A stretch of DNA of 64,000 bases from Thaumasiovibrio occultus (GTDB lineage Bacteria; Pseudomonadota; Gammaproteobacteria; Enterobacterales; Vibrionaceae): assembly GCA_019703815.1 (NCBI GenBank), contig AP023052.1, positions 1,860,001-1,924,000 of the forward strand, in the 5' to 3' direction. The translations under genes were made by a program, and so were the position numbers. This document shows positions 25,818 to 34,321 of this stretch, one piece after another (the first letter of the stretch is position 1; each line of letters begins with the position of its first letter). The notes under the pieces were generated by a model. It searched no databases, was not told where the DNA came from, and saw only the letters and a program-made list of their open reading frames with translations.

Positions 25818-26417
25818 TTAGGGTTTTAACCAGCCTTGCGCGACAGCGTGATCGACCACTTCGCTCATTTTATCCCACAAAATGGCTGAGCCATCGGCGA
25901 TACGGCTGTTCACCTTCACGACCTGCTCGCGCGCCACACCGTGCTCAACCCAGCTTTGACCATTGTTGTGGAAGTTAAGCAGCATTGGCATCATGCGATC
26001 CAGCGCTTTAGCGTAACGTGCCTCTGGGGTTTCTGCCGCTTCAAACTCTAGCCAAATCGCCATTAAGGTATCGGCTTGGTCTTGTGGCAGCATGCCAAAC
26101 AAACGCTTCGCCGCTTCGAGCTCTTTCTCTTCTTGCAGCGCACTAGCCGCCGCATCGTAAACAAACGTGTCGCCCGCATCGATTTCTACAATATCGTGCA
26201 CCAGTAGCATCTTCATCACTTTGCTTAGCTCTACCGGTTCGTTGGCGTGCTCTTGCAACAATACCGCCAGCAGCGTCACTTGCCAGCTGTGCTCGGCACT
26301 GTTTTCTAAGCGCCCTTCAGCGGATTTCACTTTGGTACGGCGTAATACATTTTTAAGCTGATCAAGTTCAACGATCAGCGCAAGTTGCTGCTCTAAACGC
26401 AGTCTGGCGTCATTCAT
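25818..26417 (-). CDS. HD-domain hydrolase (HDDC2/YfbR-like)
   Basis: A 199-residue metal-dependent hydrolase. HD signatures are NSAEHSWQVT (first His, about residue 44), MLLVHDIVEIDAGDTF (His-Asp pair, about 71-86) and ALDRMMPM (distal Asp, about 140). This form (HD_3) includes 5'-deoxynucleotidases. The start ATG 26417 overlaps the stop of the upstream acetyltransferase gene as TAATG, so translation is coupled. It is the third gene of tyrR-acetyltransferase-HD. Confidence 0.82.
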   Translation of the reverse strand: MNDARLRLEQQLALIVELDQLKNVLRRTKVKSAEGRLENSAEHSWQVTLLAVLLQEHANEPVELSKVMKMLLVHDIVEIDAGDTFVYDAAASALQEEKELEAAKRLFGMLPQDQADTLMAIWLEFEAAETPEARYAKALDRMMPMLLNFHNNGQSWVEHGVAREQVVKVNSRIADGSAILWDKMSEVVDHAVAQGWLKP

Positions 26418-27001
26418 TATTCTTTCCAGTGTTGATTGGTCAACGCAGTGAGAACATGATCTTCCCACTTTCCGTCAATCAGGAGGTAATCTTTTGCTCG
26501 ACCTTCAATCTCAAAACCTTGCTTTTCTAGCACTCGGGCACTGGCTTTATTGCGCGGCATATAACCGGCCATGATGCGATGCAAATTCCGCTCGTCAAAC
26601 ATCCATTGGTTAGTCGCGGCCAACGCTTCGCTCATATAGCCTTGCGACTGGCACGCTTCATCGAGTGAGTAACCGACATAACACGAATGCATGGGGTATT
26701 GCAGCACATTACTGTAGGTGATCACGCCGATGATTTGGCGCTCTCCACTGCGGCGCAGCACAAAATAGTAGGCTAAATCGCGCTTTTGCAATTCAACCAA
26801 CTGCGGCAAACGCATCTGCCAGCCAGCGAGAGAGAAAAAGTTGCTCTCTCGTCTTGGCTCCCAAGGTGCTAAGAAGTCGCGATTGCGAATGTAATACAGG
26901 CTGAGCTCGGTCGCATCAGCCGCCACCGCCGACGACACCGTAAGGTGCTCTGTGGTTAAGGTGATCTGTTTAGTGCCGCTCAAACGCAACTTCTGCAACA
27001 T
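26417..27001 (-). CDS. RimJ/RimL-like GNAT acetyltransferase
   Basis: A 194-residue acetyl-CoA-dependent N-acetyltransferase. The acetyl-CoA motif region is CYVGYSLDEACQSQGYMSEA (about 112-131), followed by RIMAGYMPRNKASARVLEK and the terminal GFEIEGRAKDYLLIDGKW, which are features of ribosomal-protein alanine acetyltransferases such as RimJ. The start ATG 27001 lies one base after the tyrR stop; the longer open frame runs into tyrR. Whether S5 or another protein is the target is not known. Confidence 0.82.
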   Translation of the reverse strand: MLQKLRLSGTKQITLTTEHLTVSSAVAADATELSLYYIRNRDFLAPWEPRRESNFFSLAGWQMRLPQLVELQKRDLAYYFVLRRSGERQIIGVITYSNVLQYPMHSCYVGYSLDEACQSQGYMSEALAATNQWMFDERNLHRIMAGYMPRNKASARVLEKQGFEIEGRAKDYLLIDGKWEDHVLTALTNQHWKE

Positions 27002-27002
27002 A

Positions 27003-28565
27003 TTAAGACTTATTGATGGCATATTCTCTTAACTTGTTGGCCACCGCAGTGTGGGAGATCCCCAAGCGCTTAGCCAGTTTTCGTGTCGATGGGAATGACT
27101 TGTACAGATTTGCCAAAATCGACGCCTCGTAACGCCCCATGATGTCATCTAGCGAGCCATCCAGGCTGGCTTCATTGATCAAGGTATTACTTTCCACTTC
27201 TGGCAATTGCAAATCAGCGGTGTCGAGGGTGGCGCTGTCACATTGCGAAATTGCGCGCAGCAAGGTATTACGCAGTTGGCGAATATTACCCGGCCACGGA
27301 TAATGAGTCAGTTGCTCTTGCGCTTTTTCACTCAGCGTAGGCTTGGCTTGGCCTAGCTCCGCAGCGAACTGAGTAATGAACAACTCACTTAACGGCAAGA
27401 TATCGGCGCTGCGATCGCGCAGCGGTGGCACGGTAAGGGAAAGGACATTCAAGCGGTAGAACAGATCGTTACGGAACTGCCCTGCACTCACCAACTCACT
27501 CAAGTTTTGTTGCGTGGTACAAATCACCCGCACGTCCACTTTCATCTCTTTCTCTTCGCCAACACGACGGAACGTGCCGTCTTGCAGGAAGCGCAGCAGT
27601 TTGGTTTGCAGGTGGGCCGACATCTCACCGACTTCATACAAGAACACTGTACCGCCGTCCGCTTGCTCGAAAATCCCCTTCTTCGTCGTGCCATCTGCTT
27701 CGATATGGCCAAACAACTCGGTTTCAACCGCAGCATCAGGCATCGAAATACTGTTGAGCAACAAGAAAGGACGCTCGCTTCGATGAGAGCGTTGATGACA
27801 TGCGCGTGCCAGCACTTCTTTACCCGTACCGGTTTCACCTTGGATCAAAAGTGGCGCATCCAACAACGCAACTTTCTTTGCTTGGGTGAGCAAGGTTTTG
27901 AAGCGTGACGACTGGCCAACAAGGTGGTCAAAACCGGTGTTGTCACTGCCTGAACGCCACAACGGACGCTTCTGCCCCACACTGTTTTTCAGCTGCACGA
28001 CCGCACTGGCAAGCACTTGCGTTTTGCTTTCATCCGACACATACACCGGCATCACTTCCAAGGTGTAGTCGAGGCCGCTGATCACCGCCATTTCGGTGTG
28101 CATCGGTGGGGTGTCATTCTCGCTTGGCTGATACGACGCTTTCAGGCGATCAAGCCACTTCGAGAAATTAAACTGGTTGAGGTAATCTTCAATGTGGACG
28201 CCTTTCATCACAAGCGCCTCTTTTTTAAACAGCAATCCCGCCGAATTGTTGGCTAAGGCCACTTTGCCGTTCAAATCAACAGAAAAGACAGGGTCTGGCA
28301 GCGTCCCCAGCAGGGCTTTTAGCTCTCGATGTTCACGCTCACCCGGCATAAATTGGATCTTACGCACGTCCATCACGCCATCAATCTGGCGGATCTGCGA
28401 CATCAATTTACTGAATTGCTCGAACTCAATTTCAGGACAGTTGAGATAAATAATGCCGGAGGTATCAATTTCAATGCCTCTTAAGTCGATTTCTTTGGCC
28501 GCAAGAATATCGAGTAACTCTCGCGTTAAACCCAATCGATCTTCGCATTGCACTTCAAGACGCAT
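27003..28565 (-). CDS. tyrR: TyrR, aromatic amino acid regulator
   Basis: A 520-residue DNA-binding regulator. It has an N-terminal ACT domain (about 1-75), PAS (about 80-150), a sigma-54-type AAA+ module with Walker A GETGTGKE (about 236-243), and a C-terminal Fis-like helix-turn-helix ending KRLGISHTAVANKLREYA. As in other TyrR proteins the GAFTGA loop that contacts sigma-54 is missing, so it works with sigma-70. Odd: the Walker B segment reads VFLYEVGEM, with Tyr where Asp is expected. It represses or activates aroF, tyrP and similar genes with tyrosine, and heads a unit with the acetyltransferase and HD genes. Confidence 0.93.
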   Translation of the reverse strand: MRLEVQCEDRLGLTRELLDILAAKEIDLRGIEIDTSGIIYLNCPEIEFEQFSKLMSQIRQIDGVMDVRKIQFMPGEREHRELKALLGTLPDPVFSVDLNGKVALANNSAGLLFKKEALVMKGVHIEDYLNQFNFSKWLDRLKASYQPSENDTPPMHTEMAVISGLDYTLEVMPVYVSDESKTQVLASAVVQLKNSVGQKRPLWRSGSDNTGFDHLVGQSSRFKTLLTQAKKVALLDAPLLIQGETGTGKEVLARACHQRSHRSERPFLLLNSISMPDAAVETELFGHIEADGTTKKGIFEQADGGTVFLYEVGEMSAHLQTKLLRFLQDGTFRRVGEEKEMKVDVRVICTTQQNLSELVSAGQFRNDLFYRLNVLSLTVPPLRDRSADILPLSELFITQFAAELGQAKPTLSEKAQEQLTHYPWPGNIRQLRNTLLRAISQCDSATLDTADLQLPEVESNTLINEASLDGSLDDIMGRYEASILANLYKSFPSTRKLAKRLGISHTAVANKLREYAINKS

Positions 28566-28616
28566 ATCGGAAAGCCTTCTTCGTTACCTGACAACCGCTC
28601 GGTCAGGGGGACAACC

Positions 28617-28634
28617 TGTAAACTGTCATTGACA
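28617..28634. promoter_or_regulatory. Candidate TYR box upstream of tyrR
   Basis: TGTAAA-N6-TTGACA differs at one position from the TyrR consensus TGTAAA-N6-TTTACA. It lies about 50 bp upstream of the tyrR start, fitting autorepression. It also overlaps the palindrome CTGTCA-T-TGACAG. Confidence 0.55.
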
Positions 28635-29016
28635 GTTGATAAAGTGTGCGTCGCAGGTTTTACGTAGTCAAGCGCCAGAGATGGAAAACATGCGATACAA
28701 CCATCCACATGCAGAAGTTTTCACCATTTAGGCTAATTTGTTGCTGTGACAGTAAAAACTGTCGCGTTCAACCAACGAAACCTGAGCATCGGTGCCCTTC
28801 CATAGCGTCCCTCCATAACTGCCCTTACCTAGCCCCATACATAGTCCGCTATCAAAATGAACTTTGGGAAAAGCGCCTCGACAGTTTACGTTTGCAATAA
28901 CCAGTAAAACCCACATTATTCGGAGAATCCCATCGCTAAGTTCAAAATTGCCGAGGATTGATCCCAGCCTGAAAAGATAGACTTCGCGTGACTGAAATTC
29001 GCCACAAGGAGCGCCA
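28635..29016. other. Intergenic region between tyrR and the lipoprotein gene
   Basis: About 380 bases without a supported gene; short ORFs here lack ribosome sites. It contains an inverted repeat GACAGT-AAAA-ACTGTC (28748-28763) that uses the same TGACAG half-site as the element near the tyrR promoter. Confidence 0.45.
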
Positions 29017-29391
29017 ATGAAAAGCAACCTATTAAAATTTGTCGGTATATTGATTATGAGCATGAGCTTATTGGCATGTGCCCAAACCCCACGCGAGAAA
29101 CTAAAAGACGCCTTTAGCGATGTTGGTGAAGGCGATACGACAAGCGAGGCACTACGCAAGTTAAGAGCCCAAGGGCTTTGGTGCAATCAAATTGATGATA
29201 TAAATCAGAAACCCATGGTCATTAACGGCAATAATAAAGAAGCCCCCGTCCCAGACGGCATCGTCTTTTATCAATGCGCAGCCCAAACCGATGGGATCTG
29301 TTTGAACACTGGCGCGGTACGCTTTGTGTCCGATGACAATGAAATAGTGCGCATCGTACAGCTTATTTATCGCACTAAAACCTGCTTATAA
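29017..29391 (+). CDS. Small lipoprotein of unknown function
   Basis: A 124-residue predicted lipoprotein. The signal peptide has a lipobox LLAC with Cys21, followed by AQTPREKLKDAF. The mature part has four further cysteines (LWCNQID, FYQCAAQ, GICLNTG, KTCL), so disulfides are likely in the periplasm. Ala at +2 suggests outer-membrane sorting. The family is not recognised. An AAGGAG-like site stands before the ATG. It is the first gene of the accessory insert between tyrR and ycjF. Confidence 0.7.
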   Translation: MKSNLLKFVGILIMSMSLLACAQTPREKLKDAFSDVGEGDTTSEALRKLRAQGLWCNQIDDINQKPMVINGNNKEAPVPDGIVFYQCAAQTDGICLNTGAVRFVSDDNEIVRIVQLIYRTKTCL

Positions 29392-29430
29392 CGCTGCGCC
29401 CACTTTTGGCTAACGATGGCGACGACGCGA

Positions 29431-29485
29431 GCCAATCGAAGGCTGCCAATCGATGAAAGAAAGTCGATGGCAGAAAGTCGATGCT
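29431..29485. repeat. Degenerate 14-bp tandem repeat
   Basis: GCCAATCGA occurs at 29431 and 29445, and AGAAAGTCGATG at 29458 and 29472, all with a 14-base period. It lies in the short gap between the lipoprotein and DUF4274 genes. Confidence 0.6.
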
Positions 29486-29536
29486 AGCCAAACGCGCTTT
29501 GCCGCCTAGCAGGTATTCACAAAAGTGAGATGAACC

Positions 29537-29965
29537 ATGATTAAGTGGCAACGCGCACATGAAATTGATGATTTGATGTGCGCCAGTGAGATCGATTGGG
29601 CCGAGATTGCTCACCAACTCAAAAATAGCGAAGAATTACATTACGCCATTACCCTGTTTAACTGGGACGATGACATCACGTTTCCGCTGCGCGTACTCAA
29701 GCGCTCAGATTGCGATCTGGGTACCCTTTTGTACATGTTTGAGATGATTGAAGAAGAGCCTGATGTTCCAAAACTCAATTATCGTGAGTTTGAGCAGGAG
29801 ATAGAGCAGCTCTCACTTGCCCTCAGACAGAAATGGCAAGGTGGCCACTACCCTGCCGCCATTTCGCATAACGGCTCTGCGGGAGAGGAGCTTATTGTCG
29901 AGTGGAAAAGTCGCTATTCACACTACGAGGTTTTCCCCGATGAAAAGCCCAGTGATGCAGACTAA
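29537..29965 (+). CDS. DUF4274-domain protein
   Basis: A 142-residue cytosolic protein. The segment LHYAITLFNWDDDITFPLRV followed by RSDCDLGTLLYMFEM matches the DUF4274 core (tryptophan-Asp-Asp, then Cys-Asp-x-Gly-Thr and a helical end). The domain's function is unknown; it is often found in variable genomic neighbourhoods. ATG 29537 has GAGATG ahead. It lies 21 bp before the DUF4303 gene and they look like one unit. Confidence 0.7.
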   Translation: MIKWQRAHEIDDLMCASEIDWAEIAHQLKNSEELHYAITLFNWDDDITFPLRVLKRSDCDLGTLLYMFEMIEEEPDVPKLNYREFEQEIEQLSLALRQKWQGGHYPAAISHNGSAGEELIVEWKSRYSHYEVFPDEKPSDAD

Positions 29966-29986
29966 GTTCTTAAGGTGATCGTAGAT

Positions 29987-30562
29987 ATGGACTTCAAAAA
30001 ATTAAAAGCAAAGATAGTACGCGCTGGTCGCGTTGCGTTTCCTAAAATTCGCGCCAACCATCCTAACGAAACATTTTATTTCTTCGGGCTTTATACATCA
30101 GGCGAGTACAGCTATTTGTCGCCAACATGTTCAACTTACCAAGGCTTGAAAGACGTGGCTGAGCAATATCAGAAGGATGATTATTACAAAGACAAGTCGC
30201 TTGAATATCTGATGGATGATTTGAAATGGTCACCCTGCGATAGCCCTCTACATTTAGAGGCTGAAGAGGAATTTGATTGTTTAGAAAGCGAGATGAGGAA
30301 ATTAAGCGAAGAACTCGATTCTTTATACAACCCCACTGATTGGCGAGCTTTTAACGCCTTCGTAAACGACATAGAAAACTGCATGATTGAAGCTTTGAGC
30401 GAGCTCGATAGCATGGGCGTTTTTGGCACGGGAGAAGTTCGATCTCAAGTATTAGTGAACCTGGTAATGGGCGACCAAAGCGACGAAGATCGCATTCGCT
30501 TTGCACAGAGATTAAACAGCCCAGAGCAAGTAGCCTCATTAAGAGATGAAATGGAAGCTTAG
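29987..30562 (+). CDS. DUF4303-domain protein
   Basis: A 191-residue cytosolic protein. The N-terminal block FYFFGLYTSGEYSYLSPT (about 26-43) and a following LEYLMDDLKWSPCDSP match DUF4303. The rest is acidic and helical. No biochemical role is known for the family. I start at ATG 29987 with AAGGTGAT six bases ahead; an in-frame GTG four codons upstream overlaps that site. It is linked to the DUF4274 gene and the GNAT gene downstream. Confidence 0.72.
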   Translation: MDFKKLKAKIVRAGRVAFPKIRANHPNETFYFFGLYTSGEYSYLSPTCSTYQGLKDVAEQYQKDDYYKDKSLEYLMDDLKWSPCDSPLHLEAEEEFDCLESEMRKLSEELDSLYNPTDWRAFNAFVNDIENCMIEALSELDSMGVFGTGEVRSQVLVNLVMGDQSDEDRIRFAQRLNSPEQVASLRDEMEA

Positions 30563-30604
30563 CGAGCAGCAACAGCAGGCTCGGCAAACCACAAGGAAAG
30601 TTCC

Positions 30605-31111
30605 GTGGAAATAAAAGAGATATCCTCTATTCAGGGCTACGAATCATCATTAAATTTGCTGCTAACCGACGCTATTGAAAGCGGCGCGTCTGTTGGTTTT
30701 CTTACGCCAGTTGATCAAAGGGACATTGAATCTTATTGGACAACTGTTAATGCCGAATTAGACCCAGACAGTCGAAGGCTTTTTGTCGCGGTAGATCAAG
30801 GTAATGTCGCAGGCACGGTGCAACTCTCTATCTGTACCAAGCCTAATGGCTCACATCGTGGCGAAGTGGAAAAGTTAATGGTTCACACACGTTACCGTGG
30901 CCTCGGATTAAGCAAGCGTCTCATGGCGTTAATGGAAAGTTCGGCGTCTGCGGCGGGGTTGTCTTTGCTAGTGTTAGATACACGTTTCGGAGATATTGCC
31001 TCTTCCCTCTATCGCTCGCTCGGGTATACCGAGGCGGGCACGATCCCTCAGTTTGCTCGAAGCTCGTCAGGTGAACTAGAAGCAACGGTGTACTTCTACA
31101 AACAGCTATGA
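30605..31111 (+). CDS. GNAT-family N-acetyltransferase
   Basis: A 168-residue acetyltransferase. The acetyl-CoA motif is VEKLMVHTRYRGLGLSKRLM (about 91-110; R-x-x-G-x-G/S form), followed by SLLVLDTRFGDIASSLYRSL typical of the beta-5/alpha-4 region and a final EATVYFYKQL. It starts at GTG 30605 with AAGGAAAG five bases ahead. The target, small molecule or protein, is unknown. It is the last gene of the DUF4274-DUF4303 group. Confidence 0.78.
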   Translation: MEIKEISSIQGYESSLNLLLTDAIESGASVGFLTPVDQRDIESYWTTVNAELDPDSRRLFVAVDQGNVAGTVQLSICTKPNGSHRGEVEKLMVHTRYRGLGLSKRLMALMESSASAAGLSLLVLDTRFGDIASSLYRSLGYTEAGTIPQFARSSSGELEATVYFYKQL

Positions 31112-31139
31112 CATGCAGGCGTCGCATTGAACGTGCCCT

Positions 31140-31195
31140 AGCTCAAAGCTCAAAGCTCAAAGCTCAAAGCTCAAAGCTCAAAGCTCAAAGCTCAA
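31140..31195. repeat. Heptamer tandem array AGCTCAA x8
   Basis: Eight perfect head-to-tail copies of AGCTCAA (56 bp), lying 28 bp after the GNAT stop and 18 bp before the end of the minus-strand HD gene. Slipped-strand length variation is likely. Confidence 0.97.
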
Positions 31196-31213
31196 TATGT
31201 CATCTGGCCAACG

Positions 31214-31834
31214 CTACGACAACTCGGCAATCGCGTGGCGTAAGTTCTCTCGTGCTTGGGTTTCAAAGTGCTCTACAAAATAAGCCGTTTGATAAATTTG
31301 TGGCATCGCAAGGAACTGGTTTAGCACCTGCGCACGTTTCTTGCGATACAAAAACTGCGGCACATGGCGATATTCATGTCTTACCCCGCGCTCAAACTCA
31401 GCAAACGCCGTCTCATTGCAACCTAAAATGGCGAGATCCAAGTCGAGCAATAATTGTGTATCGGGATCATCACTCAACGCATGCGAGGCCGTCGCCAAGA
31501 TCAAAGCGCTAACTTTTTCGCTAATCGCACTCCCCGCTTCACTTGGATCTGCTGACGTTAAAAACTGCGCTGCCCAGTCCGCACTGTCTTGCTCATTGGT
31601 GGAAGAAAACGGTTTGTAAATCGCGTCATGAAACCATATTGCCAACTCAATCACGTCTGGCTGCTGCGCATCATCGCGCCGTTTGTCGAGCCAATCGAGC
31701 ATAGCGTGGATATGACGCACATTATGATAGTGACGTTCAGGATCGGAGTACGCAGTCAGTAATTGATCAAAAGTGTCGGCGTTATCATCCAATCCCAGCC
31801 GACACATCAGGGCTATCCAACGTGGTTTATCCAT
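31214..31834 (-). CDS. HD-superfamily metal-dependent phosphohydrolase
   Basis: A 206-residue predicted hydrolase of the COG4339 type. It contains HYHNVRHIHAMLDWL (about 36-50), the His-Asp pair in AIWFHDAIYKP (about 66-76), and the distal Asp in LLLDLDLAILG (about 128-138). Its length is typical. The substrate is unknown, perhaps a nucleotide. It is convergent with the GNAT gene across the heptamer array and lies 85 bp downstream of ycjF. Confidence 0.83.
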   Translation of the reverse strand: MDKPRWIALMCRLGLDDNADTFDQLLTAYSDPERHYHNVRHIHAMLDWLDKRRDDAQQPDVIELAIWFHDAIYKPFSSTNEQDSADWAAQFLTSADPSEAGSAISEKVSALILATASHALSDDPDTQLLLDLDLAILGCNETAFAEFERGVRHEYRHVPQFLYRKKRAQVLNQFLAMPQIYQTAYFVEHFETQARENLRHAIAELS

Positions 31835-31919
31835 CCTGCCGCGCTCCTTGCGGTTGTTGTATCACTGATTGTTCAGGCTCACCAACGAAGACGCTCGTGA
31901 GCCTAACCACACGCTAAAA

Positions 31920-32933
31920 CTACGCTTCCTGTTTCGATGTAGAGCCAATGCGCAGTTGCTTGAGCAAATCTTTGCGAACATCGCTCAGTTTCAGCGGCGC
32001 TTCACCAAGCCAAGGTACGGGTCGCAGCATCGCCATCGTGCGCAGCCCTAATCTTGCCGTCAGCAACCCGACCCCTAAACCTTGCGCTGCACGCACTGAC
32101 ACTTTACCGGTGATATCGAGCGATAACATATCAACGCCTGCATCCAGCGCAATTTCTGAAGCGCCGATCAGTGCCATATTGCGCACCAGCATTTTCAGCA
32201 TCGCCACACGCGAGAGGTAACTAAGCTCAACGCCGTAAAGCTCACACAAACGATTTACCATTGCCAAGGTGCGCCACGCCACCAGCAGCATATCCGCCGT
32301 CGCGAGTGGGCTGACCGCCACCATCAAACCGGCTTCTTTGGCGTGTTTCGCCACCAGTTTACGGGCTTGCTCGTCTTGCTGTGTCAGCACCATGCTATCA
32401 AATAGCTCTAACACCTCACGATCATTGTGAGCCGCAGACAGACTATGCAGCCAGCGATCATAGCCCTCGCTATGACGGTTTTGCTTTTCGACCAGTTGCT
32501 GGCAAAACGCCTTCGCTTTGCCGACACCGTCGCTTTCAAGCAAGGTTTCTGCGTATTCACGCTCCGTTTGACGACGCTTTAATCGCTGCAAATACCAGGC
32601 TTCGCGGCCAATGGCATGCGCGCCCACCAGCGACACTAAACCGATCAAACCGCCCCATCCCAAGCTGAGCCAGTCTCCGCTAGAAAACGCGGTGACCATG
32701 GTATCGACGCTTTGCCAGAGGGTGAGTCCGATAAAGCCGCCAACAATGGCTTTTAAACCCCAACGGGACTTCTTCGATTGGTCTTGCAGCACCGAGACAA
32801 CAGATTGCTCTGCCGCCGTCGGCGCAGTAATTTCAAACGTATCCTTCTCATCAAATAAACGTTGCGCATCCAATGCAACGGTCGAATCTTTGGTCTCTGG
32901 CTCCGAGAAATCAATACGCTGTTTTAAGGACAT
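31920..32933 (-). CDS. ycjF: YcjF, DUF697/TIGR01620 membrane protein
   Basis: A 337-residue inner-membrane protein. There are two helices at about 70-90 and 95-115, and a DUF697-like C-terminal region (about 200-310) with LSRVAMLKMLVRNMALIGASE split by helices. It is encoded next to YcjX in many proteobacteria and belongs to the PspF regulon in E. coli. Its role is thought to be in membrane-stress tolerance, with no biochemical function known. The start overlaps the ycjX stop as TGATG. Confidence 0.87.
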   Translation of the reverse strand: MSLKQRIDFSEPETKDSTVALDAQRLFDEKDTFEITAPTAAEQSVVSVLQDQSKKSRWGLKAIVGGFIGLTLWQSVDTMVTAFSSGDWLSLGWGGLIGLVSLVGAHAIGREAWYLQRLKRRQTEREYAETLLESDGVGKAKAFCQQLVEKQNRHSEGYDRWLHSLSAAHNDREVLELFDSMVLTQQDEQARKLVAKHAKEAGLMVAVSPLATADMLLVAWRTLAMVNRLCELYGVELSYLSRVAMLKMLVRNMALIGASEIALDAGVDMLSLDITGKVSVRAAQGLGVGLLTARLGLRTMAMLRPVPWLGEAPLKLSDVRKDLLKQLRIGSTSKQEA

Positions 32934-34321
32934 CAGAACTTGTCTCCCAACAAAAACTGTAATGCTTTATCCATTCGAATATGAGGCAACGGCTCATCAC
33001 TAGGATAAACCGCAGGTCTGAACGGCTGAAAATCAAACCCTTGCTGCTGCCAAAAATTGGCATCGGGTAAACGCTTTGGCACTTCACCGGGAAACAGCGT
33101 ACAGGCGTCGCCTTGTAAATTCGTGCCGCGCAGTGCTGGCATTTGCTCGCCCTTGTGACTGACAAAACCCGGTGACGTTGCGCTAATCGATGCCAAACTC
33201 ATGCAATCCATGGTAATGCCTTCAAAGCTCGCTTGCTGATAGGCTTCATGTACCATTTGCTGCATCAGCGAAATCAGGTTCAGGTGCTGCTCTGGCGTTA
33301 CGTGATCCGCTTTGGTAGCAGCAAACAACACTTTATCAATGCTTGGCGAAAACAAGCGTTTAAGTAACGTATTACGGCCATAACGGAAGCTATCTACCAA
33401 GTAGTTAAAGGCTTGGCGCATATCGTTGAAAGATTCAGGCCCTTGATTAAGCGGTTGTAAGCAATCGACCAAGATGATTTGACGATCAAACTTCACAAAA
33501 TGCTGCTTATAAAACGGCTTGATCACATGCGATTTGTAGTACTCAAAGCGCTGTTTCAGTAGCGCCAACATCGAATCACTGCTGGCCTCGTCGGCGGCCG
33601 CTAACTGCTGTGGATCAACCGGGAAAAACTGCAACACCGGCGCGCCCGCTAGCTCGCCCGGTAGAACAAAACGCCCCGGTTGAACCCAATGCAAGCCCGC
33701 ATCTTGCTTGCACTGATGTAGAAAATCTGTGTAAAGCTGACTGATCTGTGCCAGCTGGTTTTCATCGGCGGTGCTATTCAGATCTAGCTGCGCAGCGGCA
33801 TTTAACCATTCCCCCGCTAAGCCGCGACGACGCTCACTCATACTCTGAAACTGTTGCGCAGACCACTCCTCAAAGGTTTGCGCCAGCATGGGTAAATCCA
33901 GCAGCCACTCGCCGGGATAATCGATAATATCAAGGTACAAAGTGGCATCAGATTGCACGTATTTGAGCGCGCCGTGCTGCGGGTAGTACTTGATCGCTAA
34001 ACGGATCTGGCTGACATCACTGGTTGGCTCAGGCCACGTAGGTGGCGATGACATTAATCGTGTCATACCCTCGTCATAACCAAAGCGCGCCATACACATA
34101 TCAGGCTGGGAAACGCGCTTGGCACCGATGATGCAGCCATCGCGGACGGGTGGAAACAGGGGCAAGTTGGGGTTGGTGCTGGTGTGAAGCAGTTGATTGA
34201 CCAGCGATGTGATAAATGCAGTTTTACCCGCCCTTGACAACCCCGTGACGGCTAAGCGTACGTGACGATCTAAACCTCGGCTTAGCCACTTATTGACTTC
34301 ATTACCCACATTAAACTTCAT
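32933..34321 (-). CDS. ycjX: YcjX, DUF463 GTPase-like stress protein
   Basis: A 462-residue P-loop protein. Walker A GLSRAGKT (about 28-35) is near the N-terminus, DYPGEWLLDLP (about 135-145) gives the switch/Walker B region, and FAATKADHVTP (about 333-343) the NKxD-like motif. YcjX proteins bind GTP and are part of the phage-shock (Psp) regulon. It follows pspC by 83 bp with no terminator, so it is probably in the pspABC-ycjXF operon. Confidence 0.92.
   Translation of the reverse strand: MKFNVGNEVNKWLSRGLDRHVRLAVTGLSRAGKTAFITSLVNQLLHTSTNPNLPLFPPVRDGCIIGAKRVSQPDMCMARFGYDEGMTRLMSSPPTWPEPTSDVSQIRLAIKYYPQHGALKYVQSDATLYLDIIDYPGEWLLDLPMLAQTFEEWSAQQFQSMSERRRGLAGEWLNAAAQLDLNSTADENQLAQISQLYTDFLHQCKQDAGLHWVQPGRFVLPGELAGAPVLQFFPVDPQQLAAADEASSDSMLALLKQRFEYYKSHVIKPFYKQHFVKFDRQIILVDCLQPLNQGPESFNDMRQAFNYLVDSFRYGRNTLLKRLFSPSIDKVLFAATKADHVTPEQHLNLISLMQQMVHEAYQQASFEGITMDCMSLASISATSPGFVSHKGEQMPALRGTNLQGDACTLFPGEVPKRLPDANFWQQQGFDFQPFRPAVYPSDEPLPHIRMDKALQFLLGDKF

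Noticed and set aside
31140-31195. Heptamer array considered as a CRISPR remnant
   Set aside because: Units are contiguous with no spacers; it is a microsatellite-like array. The same holds for 42323-42374.
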